Shown: in pieces, positions 1 to 8,700 of the stretch
Layout of the letters: each line of letters begins with the position of its first letter
Position numbering within the stretch: position 1 is the stretch's first letter
DNA from: an uncultured Clostridia bacterium
Lineage (GTDB): Bacteria > Bacillota > Clostridia > Christensenellales > DTU072
Direction: 5' to 3'
Assembly (NCBI GenBank): GCA_944350065.1
Contig: CALVOD010000037.1
Span: forward strand, 1 to 11,049
DNA length: 11,049 bases
Program-made: the position numbers and the translations under genes
The notes under the pieces: model-generated
The model's database searches: none
What the model was told of the DNA's origin: nothing
What the model saw: only the letters and a program-made list of their open reading frames with translations

Positions 1-216
1 ATCGCCGCGAAATACGGTAAAAGCGTTGCGGCGGTGATACTGCGCGCGGACGTCGAGGAGGGTATCGCGGTGATACCCAAGACGGTGTCGCCGGAGAGGA
101 TGAGCGAAAACATAGGGATATTCGATTTTTCGCTTACGGCGGACGAGCTTGCGGCGATAGCCGCGCTCGACAGAGGCGCGCGGCAGTACCGCGATCCCGA
201 CAATCACGGATTTTAA
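1..216 (+). CDS. Aldo/keto reductase, C-terminal fragment (5' end outside window)
   Basis: The frame is open from base 1 and stops with TAA at 214-216, giving the last 71 residues of an NAD(P)H-dependent aldo/keto reductase, a cytosolic enzyme that reduces aldehydes, ketones or sugars. What is visible is the end of the TIM barrel. AAKYGKSVAAVILR is the helix before strand 8. The cofactor-binding stretch IPKTVSPERMSEN (nt 73-111) keeps the Lys, Thr, Arg and Asn that in this family contact the adenosine phosphate of NADPH. FDFSLTADELAAIAALDRG is the usual C-terminal helix. The catalytic Asp-Tyr-Lys-His residues lie upstream of the window. One oddity is that the usual ILRW..Q.G segment reads ILRADVEEG, so the common Trp and Gln are absent. 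The substrate cannot be told from this end. Only 43 nt separate it from the arabinofuranosidase gene and no terminator is seen, so an operon is likely. Confidence 0.9.
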   Translation: MAAKYGKSVAAVILRADVEEGIAVIPKTVSPERMSENIGIFDFSLTADELAAIAALDRGARQYRDPDNHGF

Positions 217-259
217 AAATAACGCAGACCGCCTAAGAGCGTTCGAGGAGGGAACAGCC

Positions 260-2290
260 ATGTTGATAAAAGCCGATTTCAATGCAAAGAAAGCGATAAG
301 CCCCCGTTTTTACGGAATATTTTTCGAGGACATAAACTTTTCGATAGACGGCGGCATGAACAACAACCAAATAATAAACAAATCCCTTGCGGCGACGAGA
401 ATGGATTTCAAGAAGAATTTCGCATATCTCTACACGGAGATATTCCACGCGAGAAGACGTTACCGCACCCGCATAGAGCGCGCCGAACCGCTGAAGTATT
501 GGGAGATGACGGGAGAGGGCGAACTTGACTGCGCGTCCGACGCGCCGATAGCCCCCGAAAACCCGTTCTATATGAAGATAAGCGTCGAGGGAAAAGCCTT
601 CCTGCGCAACAAAGGCTATAACGGCGGCGACAGCACGGAGAAGAAGGGCAGATACCTGCGCAGGAATTCCGTAAAGCCCGCAGTGGGCGTGGCGGAGGGC
701 GCGGGCTACGACGTCGCTCTCTTTATCCGCAACGCGAATTACACGGGAACGCTCCGCTGTTACGTCGAGGGCGCTTCGGGCGAGAAGCTCACCACGGAAG
801 CGGAGATCAGGATAACGCCCTCGGGTACCGAGTGGACGAAGGTCTCCGCTTCGTGCCGCGCGATTAAAACGGGAATAGGAACTTTCGTCGCCCGTTTTGA
901 GGGTAACGGAACCCTTAACGCTACTGAATGGTATTTCGGCGCTGCCGAGTATTGGGGCAAGGGCGACACCAAATGGACGGGCGGCAGGCTGCGCAAGGAT
1001 CTCGTGGAGGCGCTGCGCGAGCTGAAGCCGAAGTTTATGCGTTTCCCGGGCGGCTGTCTCGTCGAAGGCTGTTCGCTCGACAACTCTTACGACTGGAAGC
1101 TCACCGTGGGACCGGTGGAAAGGCGCAAAGCGAAATTCAATCTCTGGGGCGAAGCGCAGCGCGACCGCACCTACATACAGAGCAACGAGATAGGCTTCTA
1201 CGAATATTTCCTGTTGAGCGAAGATCTCGGAGCGGAGCCGCTGCCGATATTGAACGCGGGGCTCGCGTGTCAGGGAAGGTGCTTCGAGACGGTGACGGAG
1301 GGTGACGCCGAATTCGAGCGGCGCAAGCAAAACGTGCTCGATCTTATCGAGTACGCTAACGGCGATCCCTCGACGAGCAAGTGGGCGAAGCTGCGCGCGG
1401 AGTCGGGGCATCCCGCGCCCTTCGATCTTAAAATGATAGGCATAGGCAACGAAAACTTCGGGGAGCTTTACAATAAGAATTTCGATATAATGGCGCGCGC
1501 CGTCAAGGAAAAATATCCGGAAATAGAGATAGTATGGAGCGCGGGCTTCGATTGCTACAAGCACGTCAATTACGAGAACACCCGTTCTTATTTCGACGGC
1601 AAGCACCCCGACGCCATAGTGGACGATCACTTCTACCGCACCCCGCAGTGGACGATAGAGAACGCGGGGCTGTACGACGATTATCCGCGGGACCGCAACC
1701 GCATATTCCTCGGCGAATACGCCGCCAACGAGCCGTGGAACTCGGAGGTATTGTGGAACAACTATTATTCCGCGCTTGCGGAAGCGGCGTTCCTTACGGG
1801 ACTCGAAAGAAACGCCGACATAGTGGTGATGAGCTCGTACGCGCCGCTTTTCTCGAGGGTGGGAGGCGAGCAGTGGAAGCACAACCTCATCAACTACAAC
1901 AGCCTTTATCTGATGAAAACGGCTAATTATTTCGTACAGCAATGCTATTCGTCGAATTACGGCGCGGAATACGTGCCCGTGGACGCGGCGGTCAAAGACG
2001 GCGTGTACACTTCGGTCACGACGGACGGGAAATACGCCTACGTGAAAGCGGTCAACATCAATCGCGCCGAAATGAATTACGCGCTCGAGCCGGTAGGCGC
2101 GGCGTTCGGGGAGCGGGCGGAATACACGCTCATACAGTGCGACGACGACGAAGCGCGCAACGAGCTCGGATACGACGGCGAACCGGTGTACAAAATAGCG
2201 CCGATAACCACGCAGACGGAGGTTTCGGGAGCGCTCGAGGTGACTCTTCCCGCGCGTTCGGTGTGCGTATTCCGCCTGCCGCTCGCGTGA
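260..2290 (+). CDS. Alpha-L-arabinofuranosidase, GH51 family
   Basis: This 676-residue glycoside hydrolase should release terminal L-arabinofuranose from arabinoxylan or arabinan oligosaccharides. The N-terminus opens with SPRFYGIFFEDINFSIDGG, the family's first barrel strand. Residues of about 75-240 form an inserted beta-rich, CBM-like domain (YWEMTG, ENPFYMKI, TEWTKVSAS). The (beta/alpha)8 barrel then resumes with LRKDLVEALRELKPKFMRFPGGCLVEG; RFPGG is at 261-265. The acid/base Glu is E398 in GIGNEN and the nucleophile is E486 in FLGEYAA; both are present. LAEAAFLTGLERNADIVVMSSYAPLF is a further family hallmark. A C-terminal beta-sandwich ends the protein, and the length is normal for the family. 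There is no signal peptide, so it acts in the cytosol on imported oligosaccharides. The ATG at 260 follows a strong GAGGAGGG ribosome site (245-252) with 7 nt spacing. The upstream reductase suggests a carbohydrate-use operon. GH51 also has some endoglucanase members, but the sequence style matches arabinofuranosidases. Confidence 0.95.
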   Translation: MLIKADFNAKKAISPRFYGIFFEDINFSIDGGMNNNQIINKSLAATRMDFKKNFAYLYTEIFHARRRYRTRIERAEPLKYWEMTGEGELDCASDAPIAPENPFYMKISVEGKAFLRNKGYNGGDSTEKKGRYLRRNSVKPAVGVAEGAGYDVALFIRNANYTGTLRCYVEGASGEKLTTEAEIRITPSGTEWTKVSASCRAIKTGIGTFVARFEGNGTLNATEWYFGAAEYWGKGDTKWTGGRLRKDLVEALRELKPKFMRFPGGCLVEGCSLDNSYDWKLTVGPVERRKAKFNLWGEAQRDRTYIQSNEIGFYEYFLLSEDLGAEPLPILNAGLACQGRCFETVTEGDAEFERRKQNVLDLIEYANGDPSTSKWAKLRAESGHPAPFDLKMIGIGNENFGELYNKNFDIMARAVKEKYPEIEIVWSAGFDCYKHVNYENTRSYFDGKHPDAIVDDHFYRTPQWTIENAGLYDDYPRDRNRIFLGEYAANEPWNSEVLWNNYYSALAEAAFLTGLERNADIVVMSSYAPLFSRVGGEQWKHNLINYNSLYLMKTANYFVQQCYSSNYGAEYVPVDAAVKDGVYTSVTTDGKYAYVKAVNINRAEMNYALEPVGAAFGERAEYTLIQCDDDEARNELGYDGEPVYKIAPITTQTEVSGALEVTLPARSVCVFRLPLA

Positions 2291-2325
2291 ACGGTAAAGA
2301 CGGCGTACAGCATAATTCGGTAACG

Positions 2326-2359
2326 AAAAAGAAGCGGTTTACGCCGCTTCTTCCTTTTT
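2326..2359. terminator. Bidirectional rho-independent terminator between convergent genes
   Basis: A perfect 9-bp stem, AAGAAGCGG (2329-2337) with CCGCTTCTT (2344-2352), encloses a 6-nt loop. On the plus strand it is followed by CCTTTTT. On the minus strand the A-run at 2326-2330 becomes a U-run. It therefore can end both the GH51 transcript (stop at 2290) and the secernin-like transcript (stop at 2381), the two genes being convergent with a 90-nt gap. Confidence 0.85.
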
Positions 2360-2380
2360 GTCGATAACGAAAATATCCGC

Positions 2381-3634
2381 TCAGGGATTCGCTTCTATCT
2401 CTTTCAGCGCGGGATATTCGTAATAGAGCGAAGCCGTCTTTTTCTTCCAGAAATACTTGTAATAAGCGCTTCCTTCAAAACGGAAGGGCTGTTCCTTGAG
2501 GCGACGGAGATATTTTTTGACCAGTTCTTCTTCCGCAGCGAACGCTTCGAGCGAGATTTTGTCGAGAGCAAGGTCGTTGTCCGCGCAGAGCGCGCGATCG
2601 ATATATTTCTTTTCGAGCTCGGCGGCTTTTTCGAGATACTCTCCGCGTATTTCCTTATAGCCCATCAGCTTTCTCGCGAGAAGCTCCCGTTTCAGCCAGA
2701 AGAAAAGCGCTTCCTTTTCGCTTTCGCCTATCGCGGTGGCGCGTACGGAAAGGGGTTTGAATACCGACATGCAGGGGAAGGAGCTGCCCGTCACGAAATA
2801 GCGTTTGCCCACCTCCGCGGCGTAGCTTCCCGTGGTCTGATCCCCGAACAGGTTGCCCGCGTGCATGCACACGCTTGCCGTGGAAGCCTTCGATACCCCC
2901 ACGTCCGGAGTGGCGTGGGTGCGTAACGCGCCAAGCATAGCGCTTATCGGCTCCCTGCGCGCCGCGAGCGCGGAATAACTCATACGCTTTCTTTGCTCCG
3001 CGCCCGCTATTTTCGTTATGAGGGCGTTTTCGTAGCGCGCCTTGAAGTCACCTTTGGTCTTCTCGTCCGCGTCGTCGTAGTCGTCGGTTATGGAAATGCA
3101 GTTCGATATGGTGGCGCGGTTGTCGCGTATCTCCTTCACCGCCCAGTGCCTGCCCGCCGTCTCGAGTACGAACGCCCGCTTGCCGTCGGCGATGAGATAA
3201 CCGTTGTGATAACGGAAGTTCTTCCCGTAACCGCAATTCCCTTCCTGACCGTATTCTACGGTGAGCTCCGCGATGAGCTTCCACGCTTCCTCCGCCGTGG
3301 CGCAGCGCTCGAGCGCTATTCTCAGAAGATCCATTCCGATGAGCCCCGGCTTTCCGCCGTGGCGTACGTTTGTGAACAGCGCTTCGTTTCCGATATTCAG
3401 GTTGCAATCGTTGTACCCCATTTCCGCGCCCCATATCCAGAAGGGTTTGAGGAGCACTACAGGGCGTGTTTCGGTAGCCTGCGCTACCGAAATGTACGTA
3501 GCTTTGAGCTCCGCGCCCGTCGCGTACCGCTTGCCCGCGAGCCTTATCATTAGGTGAGCTTCGTTGGGCGAGCGGTCGGAGTTCTTGCCGAAAAAAGTTC
3601 TGTTGTCTCTTTTAAGATATAGCGTATCGCACAT
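2381..3634 (-). CDS. Secernin / C69-family dipeptidase-like Ntn-hydrolase
   Basis: The product is 417 residues, matching secernins (about 400-415). It starts MCDTLYLKRDNRTFFGKNSD. Cys2 would be the N-terminal nucleophile once Met1 is removed, as in peptidase C69 and the wider Ntn-hydrolase superfamily. Other family blocks follow in order: GKNSDRSPNEAHLM, WGAEMGYNDCNLNIGNEALFTN, GMDLLRIALERCATAEEAW, YGQEGNCGY, LIADGKRAFVLETAGRHWAV, ATISNCISI, ASVCMHAGNLFGDQTTGS and VTGSSFPCMSVFKPL. The C-terminal 90 residues are helical and charged. No signal peptide is present, so it should be cytosolic. Bacterial C69 members cleave dipeptides; the activity of secernin-like members is poorly defined, so the substrate is left open. 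The start is set by the Cys at position 2 and by GGAGGT (minus strand, 3644-3639) four nt before ATG. It is transcribed alone, divergent from the amidohydrolase gene. Confidence 0.92.
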   Translation of the reverse strand: MCDTLYLKRDNRTFFGKNSDRSPNEAHLMIRLAGKRYATGAELKATYISVAQATETRPVVLLKPFWIWGAEMGYNDCNLNIGNEALFTNVRHGGKPGLIGMDLLRIALERCATAEEAWKLIAELTVEYGQEGNCGYGKNFRYHNGYLIADGKRAFVLETAGRHWAVKEIRDNRATISNCISITDDYDDADEKTKGDFKARYENALITKIAGAEQRKRMSYSALAARREPISAMLGALRTHATPDVGVSKASTASVCMHAGNLFGDQTTGSYAAEVGKRYFVTGSSFPCMSVFKPLSVRATAIGESEKEALFFWLKRELLARKLMGYKEIRGEYLEKAAELEKKYIDRALCADNDLALDKISLEAFAAEEELVKKYLRRLKEQPFRFEGSAYYKYFWKKKTASLYYEYPALKEIEANP

Positions 3635-3677
3635 ACCGACCTCCGATCGGGTACGGATTTTTCCGCAGTATATTTAT

Positions 3678-3697
3678 ATTATACCACGATTATACCA
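3678..3697 (-). promoter_or_regulatory. Two tandem extended -10 boxes for the secernin-like gene
   Basis: Read on the minus strand, TGGTATAAT occurs twice, at 3697-3689 and 3686-3678. The copies are exactly 11 bp apart and separated by CG. Each is a perfect extended -10 (TGN plus TATAAT). No good -35 hexamer is visible 16-18 bp upstream of either copy, which fits extended -10 promoters. The expected start sites lie some 35-50 nt upstream of the ATG at 3634. Whether one or both boxes fire is unknown. Confidence 0.7.
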
Positions 3698-3728
3698 CGC
3701 TCCGCCGTCGCGGCGCGAAGATTGAAGA

Positions 3729-3781
3729 ATTTAAGAAAAAATTTTCACGGCTTTGACAAATCCTTTTGCGCGCGCTATAAT
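3729..3781 (+). promoter_or_regulatory. Consensus sigma70-type promoter with UP-like element for the amidohydrolase
   Basis: TTGACA (3753-3758), a 17-bp spacer and TATAAT (3776-3781) match the housekeeping consensus at all twelve positions. The stretch 3729-3748, ATTTAAGAAAAAATTTTCAC, is A/T-rich and lies at about -59 to -40, where UP elements bind the alpha subunit C-terminal domains. The predicted start near 3788 gives a leader of only about 23 nt before the ATG at 3811. Confidence 0.9.
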
Positions 3782-3810
3782 AGCGCCATTCATTCGGTAG
3801 GCGGTGCGTT

Positions 3811-4605
3811 ATGCGTATTATAGACGTGCATTCACATATTTATCCCGATAAGATCGCGGAGAAGGCTTCCCGCTCGATAGCCGATTTCTACCATATCGCC
3901 GCCCGCACCCGCGGCACTGCGGAAGTTTTGCTCGAGGAAGGGCGAGAAGCGGGCGTCACGGCTTACGTCGTCAACTCCGTCGCAACCAACGTAAAACAGG
4001 TAAGGCATATCAACGAGTTCATTCTTGCCGAAACGAAGGCGCATCCCGAATTTTACGGGCTCATCGCCCTTCATCCCGATATGGACGAGGGGGAGATTCG
4101 CGACGAAATAGAATGGGGCGTCCTTAACGGCTTCAAGGGTATTAAACTCCATCCCGATTTTCAACATTTTTACCTCGACGAGGACAGGGCGAAAAAGATT
4201 TACCGCGCGGCTTCGGGGAAACTCCCCGTGCTTTTCCATACCGGCGACAGCAGATTCAATTTTTCTTCGCCGCGCCGTATGGCGAAAGTCGCCGCCGAAT
4301 TTCCGGACCTTATCTGTATCGCCGCCCATTTCGGCGGCTGGTCGGAATGGAATCAAGTGGGCGTTTATAAGGGACTCGGCAACGTCTACGTGGACACTTC
4401 TTCCACGCTCGCGTTCATTTCCCCGGAAGAAGCCGAGAGATTTATCGATTATTTCGGCGCCGAATGGTTCCTTTTCGGAGTGGATTTCCCGATGTGGAAC
4501 GCTTCCGAGGAGCTCGAACGCTTCATGAAAGTAAATATTTCCGCCGAAGAAAGGGAAATGATTCTTTGGAAAAACGCTTCCGCGTTGCTCCAAATCGAGC
4601 TTTAA
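3811..4605 (+). CDS. Metal-dependent amidohydrolase (Amidohydro_2 / COG2159 type)
   Basis: This is a 264-residue single-domain TIM-barrel hydrolase or decarboxylase-like protein. The metal-site pattern is complete: H7-x-H9 in DVHSHIYP at the end of strand 1, K112 and H114 in GFKGIKLHPDFQ, H143 in PVLFHTGD, H173 in IAAHFGG and D225 in FGVDFP. These are the positions used in the family to bind one or two divalent metals and activate water. It is close to the usual length and has no signal peptide, so it is cytosolic. Members hydrolyse cyclic amides or esters or decarboxylate aromatic acids, and the substrate here cannot be deduced. The ATG at 3811 is preceded by AGGCGGTG (3799-3806), a fair ribosome site, and by a consensus promoter. 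It is divergent from the secernin-like gene and is followed by a gene with its own promoter, so it is probably monocistronic or nearly so. Confidence 0.9.
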   Translation: MRIIDVHSHIYPDKIAEKASRSIADFYHIAARTRGTAEVLLEEGREAGVTAYVVNSVATNVKQVRHINEFILAETKAHPEFYGLIALHPDMDEGEIRDEIEWGVLNGFKGIKLHPDFQHFYLDEDRAKKIYRAASGKLPVLFHTGDSRFNFSSPRRMAKVAAEFPDLICIAAHFGGWSEWNQVGVYKGLGNVYVDTSSTLAFISPEEAERFIDYFGAEWFLFGVDFPMWNASEELERFMKVNISAEEREMILWKNASALLQIEL

Positions 4606-4635
4606 CGCCTCGGGCGCGCGGATATTGCGCGCATA

Positions 4636-4665
4636 TTGACTTTTGCGCGCGCGAAATGTTAAAAT
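4636..4665 (+). promoter_or_regulatory. Promoter for the alpha/beta-hydrolase gene
   Basis: TTGACT (4636-4641) and TAAAAT (4660-4665) are separated by 18 bp, each one mismatch from consensus. The predicted start is near 4672, so a TTG codon at 4643 in the same reading frame lies upstream of the transcript start and cannot initiate translation. The leader of about 46 nt contains the AAGGAG ribosome site used by the GTG at 4718. Confidence 0.7.
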
Positions 4666-4717
4666 AAACGACGCGGGCCGCTTCTCCGGTCCGATAGCGG
4701 TCAAGGAGCGAAGGACA

Positions 4718-5635
4718 GTGTTCGAACCGAAAAAATTCTTCGAAAAATTTTTGTCGCGGAAAACGGCCCCCAAAGAAGAACGGGACGGCGCGCGGGACGT
4801 CGTGCGCCGCAAAAACGTCTCTTACGGCGACGGCAAACGCTTTTACGACCTTTTCGCCCCCAACGCGAAAAGGGCGTCCCTCGTCAAGAGCGGTATTCCG
4901 GTGATATATCTTCACGGCGAGCTTTTCTCCGACGCTCAGCGTAAGTCGAGAGAGGAGTTCTGCTCCCGCCTCGCTAAGGAAGGCTTCGGCGTCATCAACG
5001 CAGGCTTCGGCGTGTGCGAGGACGGAGCGGCGAGCGCTTCCGCCGCGCTCGACGCCCTCACCGATCACCTCGTCACCGAGGTGGCGGGCTTCGCGCCCGA
5101 CGGCAGAGTCATTTTCTGCGCGGACGGTTCGGGCGTCTGGCTTGCGATCGATTTCATCGCTCGCGCCATAAGCGATCCCCGCTCTTTCAGAGTGCGCCCG
5201 GCGGCGCTCGTGGCTTTTTCGGGACTGTACGACCTCAGCTATTTCGCCGAAGCGCATACGCGTAAAGGCTTCAAATCGGAAGCGATACGCGCTTTCTGCG
5301 GTCTCGACGCAAGGATAGGATTCACGCGCGAGGAGCGCGATATCCTCTCCGGATACGACGTCACGCCGCGCGTAAACGAGGATTTTCCGCCCGTTTTCGC
5401 GGCTTATACCGAGCGGGACGAATATTACCCCGGACAGGGGGAACGCTTCGTTAAGGCTTGCGTGAAAAACGGAGTGACTTTAAGAGAATACAAGGCGCGT
5501 CACGCTTACTGCCGCCATAACTGGCAGCTCGACGGCGACGACGTATACGCAGCCGCCGTCACCGCGAGCGCGGTGAGATTTATGCGCGACGCGGCTTCCG
5601 GCGCCCCCGTGAGGGGAGAATATACCGAGGTGTGA
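4718..5635 (+). CDS. Alpha/beta-hydrolase fold protein with degenerate nucleophile elbow
   Basis: From GTG 4718 the product is 305 residues. I chose this start because AAGGAG (4703-4708) lies 9 nt upstream and the promoter at 4636-4665 excludes the longer reading that opens at TTG 4643. The layout resembles esterases of the BD-FAE/kynurenine-formamidase type: oxyanion strand IPVIYLHGELF (H66), a nucleophile-elbow strand VIFCADGSGVWLA, then AALVAFSGLYDLSYF, a catalytic-acid candidate D234 in YTERDEYYPGQ, and histidines H262 and H267 in RHAYCRHNW. In place of GxSxG the elbow reads A-D-G-S-G, with Gly137 where the serine normally sits and Ser138 one residue later. It may use Ser138 with a shifted geometry, have another activity, or be a pseudo-enzyme. 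There is no signal peptide and the N-terminus (FEPKKFFEKFLSRK) is basic and possibly amphipathic. The fold call is firm, the substrate unknown. Confidence 0.78.
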   Translation: MFEPKKFFEKFLSRKTAPKEERDGARDVVRRKNVSYGDGKRFYDLFAPNAKRASLVKSGIPVIYLHGELFSDAQRKSREEFCSRLAKEGFGVINAGFGVCEDGAASASAALDALTDHLVTEVAGFAPDGRVIFCADGSGVWLAIDFIARAISDPRSFRVRPAALVAFSGLYDLSYFAEAHTRKGFKSEAIRAFCGLDARIGFTREERDILSGYDVTPRVNEDFPPVFAAYTERDEYYPGQGERFVKACVKNGVTLREYKARHAYCRHNWQLDGDDVYAAAVTASAVRFMRDAASGAPVRGEYTEV

Positions 5636-5643
5636 GCGATTTC

Positions 5644-5775
5644 TTCGGCGGGCGCACCTGAGGCTTACCTTCCGCGGATAGGGCGGTTAAGCGTATTCGG
5701 CGGGCGCGGGGAAAAGTAAACCGATACCGAATAACCGAATATTCAACATATTCAATCGCGCGCGTAAGCGCGTAA
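5644..5775 (+). repeat. Short duplicated motifs in the leader upstream of mfd
   Basis: The 154-nt gap between the hydrolase stop and the mfd start contains three exact duplications: TTCGGCGGGCGC at 5644-5655 and 5696-5707, ATATTCAA at 5739-5746 and 5748-5755, and GCGCGTAA in tandem at 5760-5767 and 5768-5775. I see no clear -35/-10 pair and no terminator here, so mfd may be reached by read-through from the hydrolase promoter or from a promoter I cannot recognise. The function of the repeats is unknown. Confidence 0.5.
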
Positions 5776-5789
5776 GAGAAGACGGGATT

Positions 5790-8700
5790 ATGCTTCCGAA
5801 TAAACTTTTACCGGAACGGATAGGCGGCGATTACGCCGCCATGAAGGCCGCCATAGTGTCGGGTAAGTCGACGGCGGTTTTTTACGCTACCCAGAACGCG
5901 AGATACTGGCTTGCCGCTACCTGCGGCAGGTTTTTCCTGTACGTCGTCCCCGACAGAATGAGCGCTCGCGCCGCGCGCGACGCGCTTGCAAGCTACGTCG
6001 GAGGAGAAGTGGCGCTCGTAGCGGAGCGCGACGACGTGCTCGTGGACGTCAAGGTCAATACCTCCGCAAGCGTTGCCGAGAGGACGGCGGCGCTTGCGGA
6101 CATACTGCTCGGGAAGGTTGCGGGCGCGGTCGTATCGGCGGAAGCGCTGCTGCAAAGATATCCCTCGCGCGAGCTGTTCGCGAACGCGCTCACCACCCTC
6201 GTCAAAGGCGGCGACATAGCGCCCGACGCGCTTTCCGAGCGCCTCGTCACGGGCGGTTACCGCCCCGTCGAACAGGTACAGAAGGAGGGCGAATTCGCCG
6301 TAAGAGGGGACGTGTTCGACGTCTGGAATGCGGGAGCCGAGCTCCCCGCGAGGTTGGAATTTTTCGGAGACGAGATAGAGAGTATCAGGCTTTTCGCTCC
6401 CGAGACCATGCTTTCCGTGCGCGCCGTGGACGAAGTGACGATTGCGCCGATAAGCGATATTTTGGTGTCCCGTACTGCAGCTGAAAGAGCCCTGAAGCGC
6501 CTTAACGCGTTAAGGAAGAAAGCGTTTCGGGAACTCAGCGAGCATATAGATTCGGTTTCGGAGCGGCTCGAAGCCGATCCCAACGATCCTTCTCTCGTGT
6601 GGGCGCTTCCCTTCCTCAAAGAGTGTACCGACGACATAGTTAGCTATCTTCCGGAGAACGCGGCGGTAGTCGTCGACGAGCCGCGGGCGGTGGAGGAAAA
6701 ACTTAATCTGTACCGCAACGCCCATCAGGTAAGGGTAAAGAGCCTTGCCGACGCGGGCGCCGTTACCGCAGAGCACGCGTCGAGCCTGTTCACCGCGGAG
6801 GAAGCCGTTGCCGCCCTGTCGAGGCGCACGATACTCGGCTTCCAACAGATATCCTCTTACAATCCGATTTTCGAGCCCGCGGCGATATTCAGTCTGAAGT
6901 CGCTTCCGCTTACCCGTTACAGCTCCAATTACGAGGCGCTCGCCACGGACGTAAGGAACCTTTGCATAGGCGGCTCGCAGACCATCGTTTACGCCGGCGA
7001 CGCGGGCACGGCGGAGACTCTCGGCGAGTTTTTCCGCGAGCGCGACATCGGGGTAAGGATCACCTCCGACACCGAGGACGATTATCCCGTTCTTATAGTT
7101 CCCGAACGGTTGGCGCGCGGATTCGTTCTGCCTGCCGCCAAGCTGTGTCTTATCGGTACCGACGACGTGGTGCGCCGCACTTACTCGCCGAGAAAGAGCG
7201 CGGCGCGCAAGCGGCAGGCGTTCGTCATGCCCGAAAAAGGGGATTACGTCGTCCACGAACGGCACGGAATAGGTATGAGCGAGGGGCTCGTAACGCTCAC
7301 CACGTCGATGGGGACGAAAGATTATTACTGTATACTTTACAGGGGCGGAGACAGGCTGTACCTGCCTACCGACCGTCTCGACGAAGTCGACAAATACACC
7401 GGCGGGGGCACGCCGCAGCTCAATAAACTTGGCAGTAAGGAATTCGAACGCGTCAAGGAGCGGGTGCGCGGTTCGGTGAGGCAGATGGCCACCGACCTCG
7501 TCGCGCTTTACGAGAAGCGCCTTCGCGCCAAAGGCTACAAATACGCGCCAGACACCGTCTGGCAAAAGGAGCTCGAGGACAATTTCCCTTACGAGGAGAC
7601 CGACGACCAGCTCGTCGCGATAGCCGAGATAAAAGAGGATATGGAAAAGGGCAAGGTGATGGATCGGCTTCTGTGCGGAGACGTGGGTTTCGGCAAGACC
7701 GAAGTGGCGGTGCGCGCCATATTCAAAACCATCATCGAAGGCAAGCAGGCGGCGTTCCTTTCGCCCACCACGATACTTGCCGCGCAGCATTACAACACGC
7801 TGTCCGAGCGCTTCGCTCCGTTCGGAATCAAAATCGACCTTTTGTCGCGTTTGGTATCCCGAGAAGGAATTAAGAGCGCCCTCGAACGCATTAAATCGGG
7901 CGAAACGAGCGTCGTCGTCGCTACGCACAGACTGCTCGGGAAAGACGTTGTTTTCAAAGATCTCGGGCTGCTCGTTCTGGACGAGGAACAGCGTTTCGGG
8001 GTGGAGCACAAGGAGAAAATAAAGGTACTCAAAAACAACGTCAACGTGTTGAGCATGTCGGCGACTCCGATACCGCGCACGCTTCACATGGCGCTCAGCG
8101 GGATACGCGATATATCCACGTTGGAGACGCCGCCTGCGGCGCGGCTTCCCGTAGAAACCTACGTCGTTGAGTGTACCGACGCGCTCATCAAAGACGCCTG
8201 CGCCCGCGAACTGAGCCGCGGCGGACAGGTATTCATACTTTTCAACAGGGTGCAGGGCATAGAGAAATTTCATCGCGAGGTGTGCGAGCTTCTCGGCGAA
8301 GAAGCGCGTGTGATTTACGCGCACGGACAGATGGACGACGCGTTGCTCGAGGAGAGAATACGCGCATTTTACAACAAGGAAGCGGACGTGCTGATAGCCA
8401 CCACCATCATAGAGAACGGCATAGACATTCCCGACGCGAACACGCTGATAGTGATAGACGCCGACAGGCTGGGGCTTGCGGAGCTGTATCAGTTGCGCGG
8501 CAGGGTGGGGAGAAGTCACAACCTCGCATACGCCTATTTCACGGTGCGCGAAGGTAAGGTGCTTACCGAAAACGCCGGCAAGCGGTTGGACGCGCTGATG
8601 AGGTATACGGAGCTCGGCAGCGGGTTCAAGATAGCCATGCAGGACCTCGAGATACGCGGCGCGGGCAACGTGCTCGGCAGGGAGCAGCACGGCAATATGG

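Noticed and set aside
217..259. Possible terminator or promoter between the aldo/keto reductase and GH51 genes
   Set aside because: The 43-nt gap has no stem-loop with a T-run and no hexamer pair; it holds only the ribosome site.
4614..4632. GCGCGC inverted repeat just after the amidohydrolase stop, as a terminator
   Set aside because: There is no U-run after the stem, and alternating GC readily self-pairs in this genome. It may pause transcription but cannot be called a terminator.
5737..5752. GAATATTC palindrome and CATATT as a possible -10 for mfd
   Set aside because: No -35-like hexamer lies 16-18 bp upstream, and the match to TATAAT is weak.
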